From Streptomyces aidingensis (GTDB lineage: Bacteria > Actinomycetota > Actinomycetes > Streptomycetales > Streptomycetaceae), in assembly GCF_900112355.1 (NCBI RefSeq), contig NZ_FOLM01000023.1, positions 20,357 to 84,356 of the forward strand: a DNA stretch of 64,000 nt, in the 5' to 3' direction. The position numbers and the translations under genes were made by a program. The notes beneath the pieces were generated by a model. That model did not search any database and was not told the DNA's origin. It worked only from the letters and a program-made list of their open reading frames with translations. Numbering within the stretch: the stretch's first letter is position 1; every line of letters begins with the position of its first letter. This document shows, one piece after another, positions 27,494 through 36,543 of this stretch.

Positions 27494-28297
27494 GTGTCCC
27501 TCATGCTCGACGTCAGTGATGACGTACGTGCCGAGCTCGGCGATGAAGAAGCCGACCGACTCCTGGCCGGCGAGAACGCGCCGCGCACCTACGACTGCAC
27601 GTCGTGCCAGTCCCCCGGCGACAGTTCCCGGCAGCGCACCAGCACCGTGCTGTTCGTGGGCGACGAGACGGCCGTGCTGGCCTTCGCCCACGCGGACTGC
27701 TTCCCCTCCCAGGTGGTCCCGGTCTCCGAGGAACAGCTCAAGGGCGCGGTGCGGTCCATCACCGGCGGCAACGGCGGGCAGCAGTCCGCCCCCACCGCGG
27801 CGGACATCCCGGGGGCAGATCCCGGCCAGGCGGTGCTCAGCGTGACCTGTGGCCAGGTGCTGCTCGGGGATGAGCTGTATCCGGCGATGGTGGTGGAGCC
27901 CAGCGCCCCGGTGGTGCGCCCCGGCAGCGAGGGACCGGGCGACGACTTCCTGCCGCTGCTGATCGAGCACGGTTTCATGCCGGTGATGGAGATGAACAAG
28001 CCGCCGTCCGAGATGGCCGGCTGGTCGGTACTGGTGGTCAACGGCCGGCTGCACTCGGTGCTCCAGCCGGGCCTGGTCGGCGGCCCCACGGTCTCCTGGT
28101 GGGAGGCCCACCAGCCGCTGCCGGTCACCGACGAATGGCGGTCGGCGGCCCGGCAGCGCAACAGCGTGCTGGTCTACGCGGCCCCGGCCGGATCGATCGG
28201 GCGCCAGCCGCGCGAGGACCTGCTGCGGACGGCGCTGGACGGCGCCGCCTCGCGCGGCCTGCTGGTGGGCGGTTCCATGCCGCTCTCCGGCACCTGA
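27494..28297 (+). CDS. Uncharacterised actinobacterial protein
   Basis: 267 residues from the GTG at 27494 with GAGGAG five bases upstream. It begins SLMLDVSDDVRAELGDEEADRLL and contains CTSCQSPGD followed by a second Cys-containing segment FAHADCFPSQVV, giving C-x2-C...C spacing that could bind zinc. The middle (about 110-200) and end are alpha/beta with a single hydrophobic VLVVNGRLHSVLQPG; no signal peptide. I recall orthologues next to der and cmk in Streptomyces with no known function. Downstream is a structured hairpin. Confidence 0.8.
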   Translation: MSLMLDVSDDVRAELGDEEADRLLAGENAPRTYDCTSCQSPGDSSRQRTSTVLFVGDETAVLAFAHADCFPSQVVPVSEEQLKGAVRSITGGNGGQQSAPTAADIPGADPGQAVLSVTCGQVLLGDELYPAMVVEPSAPVVRPGSEGPGDDFLPLLIEHGFMPVMEMNKPPSEMAGWSVLVVNGRLHSVLQPGLVGGPTVSWWEAHQPLPVTDEWRSAARQRNSVLVYAAPAGSIGRQPREDLLRTALDGAASRGLLVGGSMPLSGT

Positions 28298-28321
28298 CCG
28301 GACGGCGCCGGTCCCGGGGAC

Positions 28322-28368
28322 GCGGGGCAGCACTCAGGACGGCTGGGGCGTCCGGAGGGCTGCCCCGC
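28322..28368 (+). terminator. Two-tier hairpin after the 27494-28297 gene
   Basis: Outer stem GCGGGGCAGC (28322-28331) with GCTGCCCCGC (28359-28368); symmetric five-base internal loops; inner stem GGACG (28337-28341) with CGTCC (28349-28353); loop of seven. It begins 25 bases after the stop codon. Most simply a terminator; the symmetric internal loop is unusual. Confidence 0.6.
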
Positions 28369-28504
28369 ATCGTTGCCGCGTATCGTCGCTCCGCCCGGCG
28401 CCGGGAGCCCGCCGCCGCTCCGCGCACCGCAGGAGCGTGTGGGGCGTTCAGGGGGTGCCGGACGCGCGCCCGCATCCGCCGGGTGATCTGATCGTTGGAG
28501 AAGC

Positions 28505-28846
28505 GTGCAGCATTTCCATGTCTCCGCCTCCGCCTCCGGCTCCGCCACGTCCGCCACGTCCGGACGCCACCGCTCCATCCCCGCCATGCGTCCGGTCTAC
28601 GAGGAACCGGGCGAGCGTTCGGCCACGCCGATCTACGACTCGCTGTGCGCCGAATACCGGCGGCTGTTCCGGGCCGTGCCCGGGGAGCGGCAGGGCGAGG
28701 AGGCGCTGGGCTTCCGCGGCTTCGCCGCGCTGAGCTGGCTCGGCGCCACCTACGGCAGCCGGAACCCGGCCGCGGAGAAGAGCGCCCGGCACGCCCTGCC
28801 GGCCGGCGGCCGGGAGACCGGCCCGGCCGAGCGCGGCGGGCGCTGA
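28505..28846 (+). CDS. Small protein of unknown function
   Basis: 113 residues from a GTG with GGAG five bases upstream. The N-terminal 30 residues are Ser/Ala/Thr-rich. The centre ATPIYDSLCAEYRRLFRAVPGERQ and EALGFRGFAALSW looks like a conserved helical domain seen in many Streptomyces small proteins (PIYDxLxxEYRR). No cofactor or catalytic motif is evident. It is convergent with der and ends 27 bases from it. Confidence 0.7.
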   Translation: MQHFHVSASASGSATSATSGRHRSIPAMRPVYEEPGERSATPIYDSLCAEYRRLFRAVPGERQGEEALGFRGFAALSWLGATYGSRNPAAEKSARHALPAGGRETGPAERGGR

Positions 28847-28873
28847 GCCGCACCGCGCCCGGCACCGGCCGGC

Positions 28874-30394
28874 TCAGTCGTGACGGCGGGCCTTGCCCTT
28901 GGCGCCCTTGCCGGTACCGCGCTTCTCCCGCACCCGGACCGAGAGATGGATCGGGGTGCCCTCGAAACCGAATTCCTCGCGCAGCCGCCGTTCGATGAAA
29001 CGGCGGTAGCCCGCCTCCAGGAATCCGGTGGCGAACAGCACGAAGCGCGGCGGCCGGGCCCCGGCCTGGGTCCCGAACAGGATGCGCGGCTGTTTGCCGC
29101 CCCGCACCGGGTGCGGATGGGCGGCGACCAGCTCGCCGAGGAAGGAATTGAGCTTGCCGGTCGGCACCCGGGTCTGCCAGCCCTCCAGGGCCCGCTCCAG
29201 CGCCGGGACCAGCTTGTCCAGATGACGTCCGGTGGCGGCCGAGATGTTGACCCGCGGCGCCCATCGGACCTGGGCGAGATCGCGCTCGATCTCCCGCTCC
29301 AGATAGTGCCGGCGTTCCTCGTCCAGGGTGTCCCACTTGTTGTAGGCGATGACCAGGGCCCGGCCGGCCTCCACCGCCATGGTCAGGATGCGGGTGTCCT
29401 GCACGCTGATGGTGTCGGAGGCGTCGATGAGCACCACCGCGGCCTCGGCCTTCTCCAGGGCGGCGGCGGTGCGCAGCGAGGCGTAGTAGTCGGCGCCGGC
29501 CTGAAGGTGGGTGCGGCGGCGGATGCCGGCCGTGTCGACAAAGACCCATGGCTTGCCGCCCAGCTCCACCACTTCGTCCACCGGGTCGCGGGTGGTGCCG
29601 GCCAGTTCGTTGACCACCACCCGTTCCTCGCCCGCCACCTTGTTCAGAAGTGACGACTTGCCGACATTGGGGCGGCCGATCAGGGCGATCCGGCGGGGGC
29701 CGCCCGGCGCCACCGAGAAGGTCTCCGGCGGGGCCTCGGGCATGGCCCGGAGCACCGCGTCCAGCAGGTCCCCGGTGCCGCGGCCGTGCAGCGCGGAGAC
29801 CGGATGCGGCTCGCCGACGCCCAGCGACCACAGAGCGGCGGCATCCGCCTCGCCGGACGGGCCGTCCACCTTGTTGGCGCACAGCACCACCGGCTTCCCG
29901 GTGCGGCGCAGCAGCCTGACCATGTTCTCGTCGGTGTCGGTGGCACCCACCGAGGCGTCCACCACGAAGACCACGGCGTCGGCGGCCTCGATGGCGAACT
30001 CGGCCTGGGCCGCCACCGACGCCTCGATGCCGAGCACGTCCTGCTCCCAGCCGCCGGTGTCCACCACCTTGAAGCGGCGGCCGGCCCACTCGGCCTGGTA
30101 GGTCACCCGGTCCCGGGTGACTCCGGGACGGTCCTCGACCACGGCCTCGCGGCGGCCCAGGATGCGGTTGACCAGAGTCGACTTGCCGACATTGGGCCGG
30201 CCGATCACGGCGAGCACCGGGAGCCGTCCGCTCCCCTTGGCGAGTTCGCTGTCGACCTCGGCGGCCTCGAAGCCCTCCTCGGCCGCGAGGCGCATGAACT
30301 CCTCGTACTCGGCCTCGCCCAGCGCACCGTGCGGGGCCTCGGTGCCCTGGTGGTGCCCCGGGGAATGCCCCGGGGAATGAAGATCGTCGTGCAT
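28874..30394 (-). CDS. der: Ribosome biogenesis GTPase Der (EngA)
   Basis: 506 residues with two tandem GTPase domains. Each has GRPNVGKS (first at 65-72, second near 240), TRD switch motifs (PGVTRD and AGTTRDP), DTGG/DTAG and NKVD/NKWD; a KH-like domain follows at about 400-490. Der assists 50S subunit assembly. The N-terminal extension of about 55 residues is His/Gly/Glu-rich and carries HSPGHSPGHH. The ATG at 30394 was chosen; AGGA lies just upstream. It follows cmk, a pairing conserved in actinobacteria. Confidence 0.97.
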   Translation of the reverse strand: MHDDLHSPGHSPGHHQGTEAPHGALGEAEYEEFMRLAAEEGFEAAEVDSELAKGSGRLPVLAVIGRPNVGKSTLVNRILGRREAVVEDRPGVTRDRVTYQAEWAGRRFKVVDTGGWEQDVLGIEASVAAQAEFAIEAADAVVFVVDASVGATDTDENMVRLLRRTGKPVVLCANKVDGPSGEADAAALWSLGVGEPHPVSALHGRGTGDLLDAVLRAMPEAPPETFSVAPGGPRRIALIGRPNVGKSSLLNKVAGEERVVVNELAGTTRDPVDEVVELGGKPWVFVDTAGIRRRTHLQAGADYYASLRTAAALEKAEAAVVLIDASDTISVQDTRILTMAVEAGRALVIAYNKWDTLDEERRHYLEREIERDLAQVRWAPRVNISAATGRHLDKLVPALERALEGWQTRVPTGKLNSFLGELVAAHPHPVRGGKQPRILFGTQAGARPPRFVLFATGFLEAGYRRFIERRLREEFGFEGTPIHLSVRVREKRGTGKGAKGKARRHD

Positions 30395-30476
30395 GAGTCC
30401 TGTCTCGCGTCCGTTGAAGTTGGGGTGCGCCCGGCTCACCGGTCGGTGTGCCCCGCGCACGGCCGGGCGGGCCGCC

Positions 30477-31193
30477 TCAGCCGGCCACGGCGCCGCGCCG
30501 CCGCGCGTCGTCCCGCCGCTGCTCGACCAGGGTGATGATGTGCGCGATCACCTGCTCCAGGGTGAGCTCGGAGGTGTCGATCTCCACCGCGTCCGCCGCC
30601 TTGGCGAGCGGGGATGCCGCGCGGCCGGAGTCCGCGGCGTCGCGGCGGGCCAGCGCCTCGCGGGTGGCCTCCAGGGTGGGGGCGCCGGTGGTGCCGGCCA
30701 GTTCGCCGTTGCGGCGGGCGGCCCGGGCCTCGGGCGAGGCGGTGAGAAAGATCTTGAGATCGGCGTCGGGCAGCACAGTGGTGCCGATGTCCCGGCCCTC
30801 CACCACGATGCCGGGTACGGCGGAGCGGGCGACGGACCGCTGGAGCTCGGTGATCCGGGCACGGATCTCGGGCACCGCGCTGACCGCGCTGACCGCGCCG
30901 GTGACCTCCGGGCCGCGGATGGGCCCCGACACATCGGCGCCGTCCACGGTGATGGCGGGATGCGCCGGGTCGGTGCCCGAGACGATCTCCGGCTTGCCGG
31001 CGGCCGCGGCCACCGCCGCCGGATCGGCGGTGTCGATCCCGTTGCGCAGCATCCACCAGGTCGCGGCCCGGTACTGGGCCCCGGTGTCGAGGTAGCGCAG
31101 GCCCAGGCGGGCCGCGACCGCCCTGGAAGTGCTGGACTTGCCCGTGCCGGACGGCCCGTCGATGGCGACGATGAGAGCGGGGGTAGCAGACAC
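30477..31193 (-). CDS. cmk: Cytidylate kinase
   Basis: 238 residues. It phosphorylates CMP and dCMP. P-loop GPSGTGKSS at 13-21, the nucleoside-binding LRYLDTGAQYR and GRDIGTTVLPDADLKIFLTAS segments are intact. The GTG at 31193 has AAAGG at 10 bases; the GTG at 31205 is too close to it. It lies between tyrA (186 bases upstream) and der (82 bases downstream), likely one operon. Confidence 0.96.
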   Translation of the reverse strand: MSATPALIVAIDGPSGTGKSSTSRAVAARLGLRYLDTGAQYRAATWWMLRNGIDTADPAAVAAAAGKPEIVSGTDPAHPAITVDGADVSGPIRGPEVTGAVSAVSAVPEIRARITELQRSVARSAVPGIVVEGRDIGTTVLPDADLKIFLTASPEARAARRNGELAGTTGAPTLEATREALARRDAADSGRAASPLAKAADAVEIDTSELTLEQVIAHIITLVEQRRDDARRRGAVAG

Positions 31194-31379
31194 GGCGGGG
31201 CGCACCTTTCGAGAGAACCGGAGGAACCGGGGCCTGGACGAGACCGGACAGCGCGGCGACCGTCCCGCACGGGCGCCGGCGGCCCGGGATCCGGCGCCGC
31301 GCCTGTGGGCGAAGGGTCCTGGGCAAGGGTAGCCGTTCCGGGCCGGGGCCCGCCGCCGGCCGCCCGCCGGGGCCGGCGG

Positions 31380-32465
31380 CTACTGGCGGATGGACCAGCC
31401 GCGTTCCCGCAGTGCCGCGGTGAGCACCGGGGCGACCGCGGGCTGCACCATGAGCTGCACCAGACCGGCCTGCTGCCCGGTGGCGTGCTCGATCCGCACG
31501 TCCTCGACGTTGACCCCGGCCCGCCCGGCGTCGGCGAAGATCCGGGCCAGCTCGCCGGGCCGGTCGCTGATCAGCACCGCCACCGTCTCATAGGCGGCCG
31601 GGGCGGCGCCGTGCTTGCCCGGCACCCGGGCCCGGCCGGCGTTGCCGCGGCGCAGCACCGCCTCGATGCCGGCCGCGCCGCCGGCCCGCTTGTGCTCGTC
31701 GGCGGACTCCAGGGCGCGCAGCGCCCGCACCGTCTCGTCCAGGTCGGCGGCCACCTCGGCGAGCACATCGGCCACCGGTCCCGGGTTGGCGGACAGGATG
31801 TCCACCCACATCGCGGGGTCGGAGGCGGCGATCCGGGTCACGTCCCGGATGCCCTGCCCGCACAGCCGCACGGCGGCCTCCCCGGCCTCCGCGAGCCGGG
31901 CCGCCACCAGGCTGGACAGCAGCTGCGGGGTGTGCGAGACCAGGGCCACCGCGCGGTCGTGCGCGTCCGCGTCCATCACCACCGGCACCGCCCGGCACAG
32001 CGCCACCAGCTCCAGCGCCAGGTTCAGCACCTCGGTGTCGGTGCCGGCGGTCGGGGTGAGGACCCAGGGCCGGCCCTCGAAGAGTTCGGCGGTGGCCGCC
32101 AGCGGCCCGGACCGCTCCCGCCCCGCCATCGGATGGCTGCCCAGGTAGCGGGTGGTGTCGCAGCCCAGGTCGGCCAGTTCGCGGCGCGGCCGGCCCTTGA
32201 CGCTGGCCACGTCGAGATAGCCGCGGGCGGCCTCCCGGCGCACGGCGTCGGCCAGCACCGGAGCGGTGAGCGCGGGCGGCACGGACACCACGGCCAGGTC
32301 CACCGGGCCGTCCGGCGGGGCCTCGGTGCCCGCGCCGAGCGCGGCGGCGGTGCGGACCTGCTCCGGGTCCCGGTCCTCCAGATGGACGCGCACGCCGCGG
32401 GCGGAGAGCGCCAGCGCGACGGAGGTGCCGATCAGTCCGGTGCCGATGACGAGGGCGGAGCGCAT
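31380..32465 (-). CDS. tyrA: Prephenate dehydrogenase
   Basis: 361 residues. NAD-binding Rossmann motif GTGLIGTS at 8-15, the conserved YLGSHPMAGRE (substrate-binding His) near 108-118, and VSHTPQLLSS. A C-terminal ACT domain at about 285-350 (VLISDRPGELARIFADAG) indicates allosteric control, presumably by tyrosine. It makes 4-hydroxyphenylpyruvate from prephenate. The gene ends 186 bases before cmk and starts 30 bases after rluB. Confidence 0.96.
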   Translation of the reverse strand: MRSALVIGTGLIGTSVALALSARGVRVHLEDRDPEQVRTAAALGAGTEAPPDGPVDLAVVSVPPALTAPVLADAVRREAARGYLDVASVKGRPRRELADLGCDTTRYLGSHPMAGRERSGPLAATAELFEGRPWVLTPTAGTDTEVLNLALELVALCRAVPVVMDADAHDRAVALVSHTPQLLSSLVAARLAEAGEAAVRLCGQGIRDVTRIAASDPAMWVDILSANPGPVADVLAEVAADLDETVRALRALESADEHKRAGGAAGIEAVLRRGNAGRARVPGKHGAAPAAYETVAVLISDRPGELARIFADAGRAGVNVEDVRIEHATGQQAGLVQLMVQPAVAPVLTAALRERGWSIRQ

Positions 32466-32494
32466 TGTCCCAGCCTAGACCGGGGCGCCCGGGC

Positions 32495-33493
32495 CTAGAG
32501 ACCGACCTCGCGCATGAGCCGGCCCACCTCGGTGTGGGTCATGCGGCGCAGCTTGCCGGACTTCTGGTCGCCGAGGGCGACCGGGCCGAAGTGGGTGCGC
32601 ACCAGCTTGTCGACCGGGAAACCGGCCTCGGCCAGCATGCGCCGCACGATGTGCTTGCGGCCCTCGTGCAGCACCACCTCGACCAGGTAGTTGTTGCCGA
32701 CCTGGTCCACCACCCGGAAGTCGTCGGCCCGGACGTAGCCGTCCTCCAGCCGCACGCCCTCGCGCAGCCGCTTGCCCAGGTCGCGCGGGACGGGGCCGGT
32801 GATGGCGGCCAGATAGGTCTTGGTGACGCCGAACCGGGGATGGGTGAGCCGGTGGGCCGCCTCACCGTGGTTGGTGAGCAGGATGATGCCCTCGGTCTCG
32901 GCGTCCAGCCGCCCGACGTGGAACAGCCGGGTCTCCCGGTCCTGGACGTAGTCGCCCAGGCAGGGACGGCCGTCCGGGTCCTCCATCGCGGAGACCACGC
33001 CGACCGGCTTGTTCAGGGCGTAGAAGACATGCCGCTGGGAGGTGACGGTCAGGCCGTCGACCTTGATCTCGTCCCGGTCGGGGTCGACCCGCCGGCCCTG
33101 CTCTTGCACGACCGTGCCGTTGACCTCCACCCGGCCCTGGCCGATCAGTTCCTCGCAGCTCCGGCGGGAGCCGAGGCCGGCCCGGGCCAGCACCTTCTGG
33201 AGCCGCTCGCCCTCGGGCTCCCCGAAGGTCCTGGGGGGCTTCGCGGCCGGCTTGCCGTGCCGGGCGCGGTGCCGCTCCTCCACCTCGGCCTCGTACTCCC
33301 GGGGCCGGCCCGGGACGGGGCGGCCGGCACCGCGGCGGCCCGCCCGGCCGCCGCCGGCCCCGCCGGGGTCCTGGGGATGGCGGCGTTCCTCGGGGCGGGG
33401 CCGCCCGGCGCGCTGCCGTTTCCGGTCGCGGTCGTTGCCCGCGCCCCGGTAATTCCTGCTGTTGCCGCTGTTGCTGCTGCCCCTGCTTCGCAT
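32495..33493 (-). CDS. Pseudouridine synthase, RluB/RsuA family
   Basis: 332 residues. A disordered Arg/Gly/Pro-rich N-terminus of about 90 residues (RGSSNSGNSRNYRGAGNDRD) is followed by an S4 RNA-binding domain (RLQKVLARAGLGSRRSCEEL) and the catalytic domain with Asp in GRLDAETEG. The C-terminal EGRKHIVRRML block is typical. It isomerises a uridine in large- or small-subunit rRNA; B. subtilis-like RluB for 23S is the usual annotation. It lies immediately downstream of scpB. Confidence 0.95.
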   Translation of the reverse strand: MRSRGSSNSGNSRNYRGAGNDRDRKRQRAGRPRPEERRHPQDPGGAGGGRAGRRGAGRPVPGRPREYEAEVEERHRARHGKPAAKPPRTFGEPEGERLQKVLARAGLGSRRSCEELIGQGRVEVNGTVVQEQGRRVDPDRDEIKVDGLTVTSQRHVFYALNKPVGVVSAMEDPDGRPCLGDYVQDRETRLFHVGRLDAETEGIILLTNHGEAAHRLTHPRFGVTKTYLAAITGPVPRDLGKRLREGVRLEDGYVRADDFRVVDQVGNNYLVEVVLHEGRKHIVRRMLAEAGFPVDKLVRTHFGPVALGDQKSGKLRRMTHTEVGRLMREVGL

Positions 33494-33534
33494 CGTGTGT
33501 TCCGTCTGTCGTCGTCGGCGCGGCGCGCACGGTG

Positions 33535-34239
33535 TTACGCGCCCAAGGTCTCGGAGCCGTCGCTGTCGTCCGGAGCGAAGGAGGGCATCCCCTCCGGGCT
33601 CTCGGCCTCCACGGCATCGGCCTCGGGGAGGAAGGGCGCCAGCTCGGGAAGCTCGTCCAGGCCGCGCAGGCCCATCCGCTCCAGAAAGTACTGCGTCGTC
33701 CCGTACAGGATCGCACCCGTTTCGGGTTCGCTGCCCGCCTCCTCGATCAGACCCCGCTGGAGCAGGGTGCGGATCACGCCGTCGCAGTTGACGCCGCGCA
33801 CCGCGGAGACCCGGGACCGGCTGACCGGCTGGCGGTAGGCGACCACGGCCAGGGTCTCCAGCGCGGCCTGGGTGAGCCGGGCGGTCTGGCCGTCCAGGAC
33901 GAAGCGCTCCACGGCGTCGGCGTAGTCGGGGCGGGTGTAGAAGCGCCAGCCACCGGCCACCTCGCGCAGGTCGAAGCCGCGGCCCTGGGCGGCGTACTCC
34001 TCGGCCAGCTCGGCCAGGGCCCGCCGCACCCGGTCGGCGGGACGCTCCAGCAGCCGGGCCAGGCGGTCCGCGGCCACCGGCTCGTCCACCACCATCAGCA
34101 CGGCCTCCAGCGCGGGCTTGAGCTCCAGCGCGGCGACCGTGCTCGCGCCGGCCGGCGGCCGGGCCGCGGGCACGGCGGCGGGGGCGGGGGCGTGGGCGTG
34201 GGCGCCGTCCTCGGCCGCCGTCTCCGGTTTCTGGGTCAT
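33535..34239 (-). CDS. scpB: Segregation and condensation protein B
   Basis: 234 residues from the ATG at 34239, which overlaps the scpA stop (ATGA). Two winged-helix domains (LKPALEAVLMVVDEPV, LTQAALETLAVVAYRQPVSRS, VIRTLLQRGLIEEAG, YGTTQYFLERMGL) identify ScpB, the dimeric partner of ScpA on SMC. The N-terminal 40 residues are Ala/Pro-rich and the tail acidic. Confidence 0.96.
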   Translation of the reverse strand: MTQKPETAAEDGAHAHAPAPAAVPAARPPAGASTVAALELKPALEAVLMVVDEPVAADRLARLLERPADRVRRALAELAEEYAAQGRGFDLREVAGGWRFYTRPDYADAVERFVLDGQTARLTQAALETLAVVAYRQPVSRSRVSAVRGVNCDGVIRTLLQRGLIEEAGSEPETGAILYGTTQYFLERMGLRGLDELPELAPFLPEADAVEAESPEGMPSFAPDDSDGSETLGA

Positions 34240-35357
34240 GCCCGCTTCCTTCCGTGCTCGTTGTGCTGCTGCCGCCGGTCCTCGGTCCCCGGCTCCTGGT
34301 CGAACTCGTCGGTCACCAGGGACCGGCCGTCGTCGGCGCCGGTGCCGCTCCACCGGACGGTGAGCGCGCCCAGCGCCTCTTCCTGGTCCAGGGCCACCGC
34401 CCGCTCCCGGTACAGCTCCAGCAGCGCCAGGAAGCGGGCCACCACGGTCAGGGTGTCCGGGGCGTCGGCGGTCAGCTCGGCGAAGGTGGCCCGGCCCAGC
34501 TCGCGCAGCCGCCCGACCACGATCTCGGCCTGCTCGCGGACGCTGACCAGCGGGGCGTGGATGTGATCGACATAGACCTCGGGCCGGCGGCGGGGCTGCA
34601 TGGCCTTGACCGCGAGCCGGGCCAGGCCCTCGGGGCCGACCCGGAGGACGACCTCGGGCAGCAGTCCGGCATGGTGCGGCTCCAGGCCGACCGTGCGGGG
34701 GCGGGACCGCTCCTCCTCGGCCATCCGCCGCTGGAAGACCGCCGCGACCTGCTTGTACGCCCGGTACTGGAGCAGCCGGGCGAAGAGCAGGTCGCGGGCC
34801 TCCAGCAGGGCGAGGTCGTCCTCGTCCTCGACGTGTGCGGAGGGCAGCAGGCGCGCCGCCTTGAGGTCCAGCAGGGTGGCGGCGACGACCAGGAACTCGG
34901 TGGTCTGGTCCAGGTCCCAGTCGCCGCCCATGGCGCGGATATGGGCCATGAAGTCGTCGGTGACCCGGGACAGCGCGACCTCGGTGACATCCAGCTTGTG
35001 CTTGGCGATGAGCTGGAGCAGCAGGTCGAACGGCCCTTCGAAGTTGTCCAGCACGACCCGGAACCGGCCGTCGTCCGCCGCCGCCCGCTCCGCGGGTTCG
35101 CCGGCGGCGGCCCCGCCCGTCTCCGCCGGCTCCGGCACCCGCTCCGGCACCCGCTCCGGCACATCGGCATCGGCTTCCGCGGCGGCGGGCCCGGCCGGGA
35201 GGTGGCCGGGAGCCGGGGCGGCGGCCCCGGGCAGCCGCTCCTCCCCCGGCGGCGCCCCGCCCGATGCCGGCGGTCCGGGGCGCGCCGGGGCGGGACCCCG
35301 GCCGAGGCGGCGGCGGGGGGCCCTGGCCGGGTCCGGAACGGGATCGGGCGTGGTCAT
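34236..35357 (-). CDS. scpA: Segregation and condensation protein A (kleisin)
   Basis: 373 residues from the ATG at 35357; GTG at 35366 would add three. It bridges SMC heads. The family block VVLDNFEGPFDLLLQLIAKHKLDV begins near residue 102, preceded by an unusually long Pro/Ala/Glu-rich N-terminus of about 95 residues that contains a PERV repeat. The C-terminal winged helix follows (LTVVARFLALLELYRERAV), with a charged tail. It is the first gene of scpA-scpB-rluB-tyrA-cmk-der. Upstream in the usual actinobacterial order stands parA; here a flippase and two glycosyltransferases intervene. Confidence 0.95.
   Translation of the reverse strand: MTTPDPVPDPARAPRRRLGRGPAPARPGPPASGGAPPGEERLPGAAAPAPGHLPAGPAAAEADADVPERVPERVPEPAETGGAAAGEPAERAAADDGRFRVVLDNFEGPFDLLLQLIAKHKLDVTEVALSRVTDDFMAHIRAMGGDWDLDQTTEFLVVAATLLDLKAARLLPSAHVEDEDDLALLEARDLLFARLLQYRAYKQVAAVFQRRMAEEERSRPRTVGLEPHHAGLLPEVVLRVGPEGLARLAVKAMQPRRRPEVYVDHIHAPLVSVREQAEIVVGRLRELGRATFAELTADAPDTLTVVARFLALLELYRERAVALDQEEALGALTVRWSGTGADDGRSLVTDEFDQEPGTEDRRQQHNEHGRKRA
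35130..35165 (+). repeat. 12-bp tandem repeat in scpA
   Basis: Three copies of CTCCGGCACCCG (third copy ending ACATC), encoding the PERV repeat in the disordered N-terminus of ScpA. Confidence 0.8.
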
Positions 35358-35565
35358 CGCGGGCACCCTATCGGGCCGCTCCCGCCGCGCCCGGGGTGCC
35401 GCCCCGGGCGGGCGCGCGGCGGGTCGCCCGGCCGTTGCGGCGCCTTTCGGCCATCGGTGTCACCGCGGCCCGACGTGTTGCCGACACCGGGGCGTCGCGT
35501 GCGTCGGGCATACCCGTTCCGGTAGCCACCTGCTATGCGCCAGGCGAGAAAGGACGGCTGAGACC

Positions 35566-36543
35566 GTGGCACTGTCCGGGACGACCACCGCGCCGAGACG
35601 GAGTTCCCCGCTGCCGCGGCTTCCGCTGCGCCAGATCGCCTGTCTGATTCCGGTCTGCCTGGTGGTGGTCTGGTCCATCGGCAACTGGCCGGTGATCGTG
35701 GCGGGGCTCGGCCAGCTGCGGGCCGCCGACCGCCTCTGGCTGCTGGCCGCCGTCGTCATCACCTGCCTGTGCTGGGTGGCGGTCTGCTTCGCCCGCCAGG
35801 GCACGGTGCTGGAGCCGCTGCCCCCCGGACGGCTGCTCGCCACCCAGTTCGCCGCCGGTGCCGCCAATGACCTGCTGCCCGCCGGAATCGGCGCCCATCT
35901 CGTCACCCTGCGCTTCTACCGCCGCTGCGGAGTGCCGCTGACCCGTGCCTCGGCCTCGCTGGCGCTCTACTCGCTGGCCCTGCCGCTGGCCCGGCTGGTG
36001 CTGCTGCTCGTCCTGCTGTCCCTCACCCCGGGCGTGCTGCATCTGGGCGAGGCGGTACCGGCCGGCCGGACCCTGCTGATGACGCTGCTGGCGCTGACGG
36101 CGGCGGCCCTGCTGGTGCTCGTGCTGCTGGCGGTCCGGCCGCTGCGCGGCGCCGTGCGCGGCTTTCTCGGCGCGGCGCTGACCGACGCCCGGGCGCTGCA
36201 CATCCGTCCGGCCCGGGTGGCCGCGCTGTGGGGCGGTGCGCTGGCGTTCCCGGCGCTCCAGGCCGGGGTGCTGGTGACGGTGGCGCTGGCGCTGCGGGCA
36301 CCGGCGCCCTGGCTGCATGTGGGCATCGCCTATCTGGCCGCCGCCGCGGCCGTCGGCTTCATTCCGGCGCCGGGCGGGCTGGGCTCGGTGGACGCGGCGC
36401 TGCTGGTGACCCTGACGGCGATCGGCACGCCGGTGACCACCGCGACCGCGGTGGTGATCGGCTTCCGCGCCATCACCTCCTGGCTACCGCTGCTGCCCGG
36501 CGTCCTGGCGCTGTACGCGCTGGTCCGCCGGAAGGTGCTGTGA
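35566..36543 (+). CDS. Flippase-like membrane protein (LPG-synthase TM / UPF0104 family)
   Basis: 325 residues with about eight to nine membrane segments, no soluble domain. The signature near the C-terminus, GFIPAPGGLGSVDAALLVTL, is the hallmark of lysylphosphatidylglycerol-synthase-TM/flippase-like proteins, as is AANDLLPAGIGAHLVTLRF earlier. Members move lipid-linked sugars or aminoacyl lipids across the membrane. The GTG at 35566 has AAGGA 12 bases upstream. It is divergent from scpA, and its 3' end overlaps the convergent GT87 gene by 60 bases. Confidence 0.85.
   Translation: MALSGTTTAPRRSSPLPRLPLRQIACLIPVCLVVVWSIGNWPVIVAGLGQLRAADRLWLLAAVVITCLCWVAVCFARQGTVLEPLPPGRLLATQFAAGAANDLLPAGIGAHLVTLRFYRRCGVPLTRASASLALYSLALPLARLVLLLVLLSLTPGVLHLGEAVPAGRTLLMTLLALTAAALLVLVLLAVRPLRGAVRGFLGAALTDARALHIRPARVAALWGGALAFPALQAGVLVTVALALRAPAPWLHVGIAYLAAAAAVGFIPAPGGLGSVDAALLVTLTAIGTPVTTATAVVIGFRAITSWLPLLPGVLALYALVRRKVL

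Noticed and set aside
35130..35165. Possible CRISPR-like repeat
   Set aside because: Three 12-bp direct copies without spacers, in frame with the ScpA PERV repeat.
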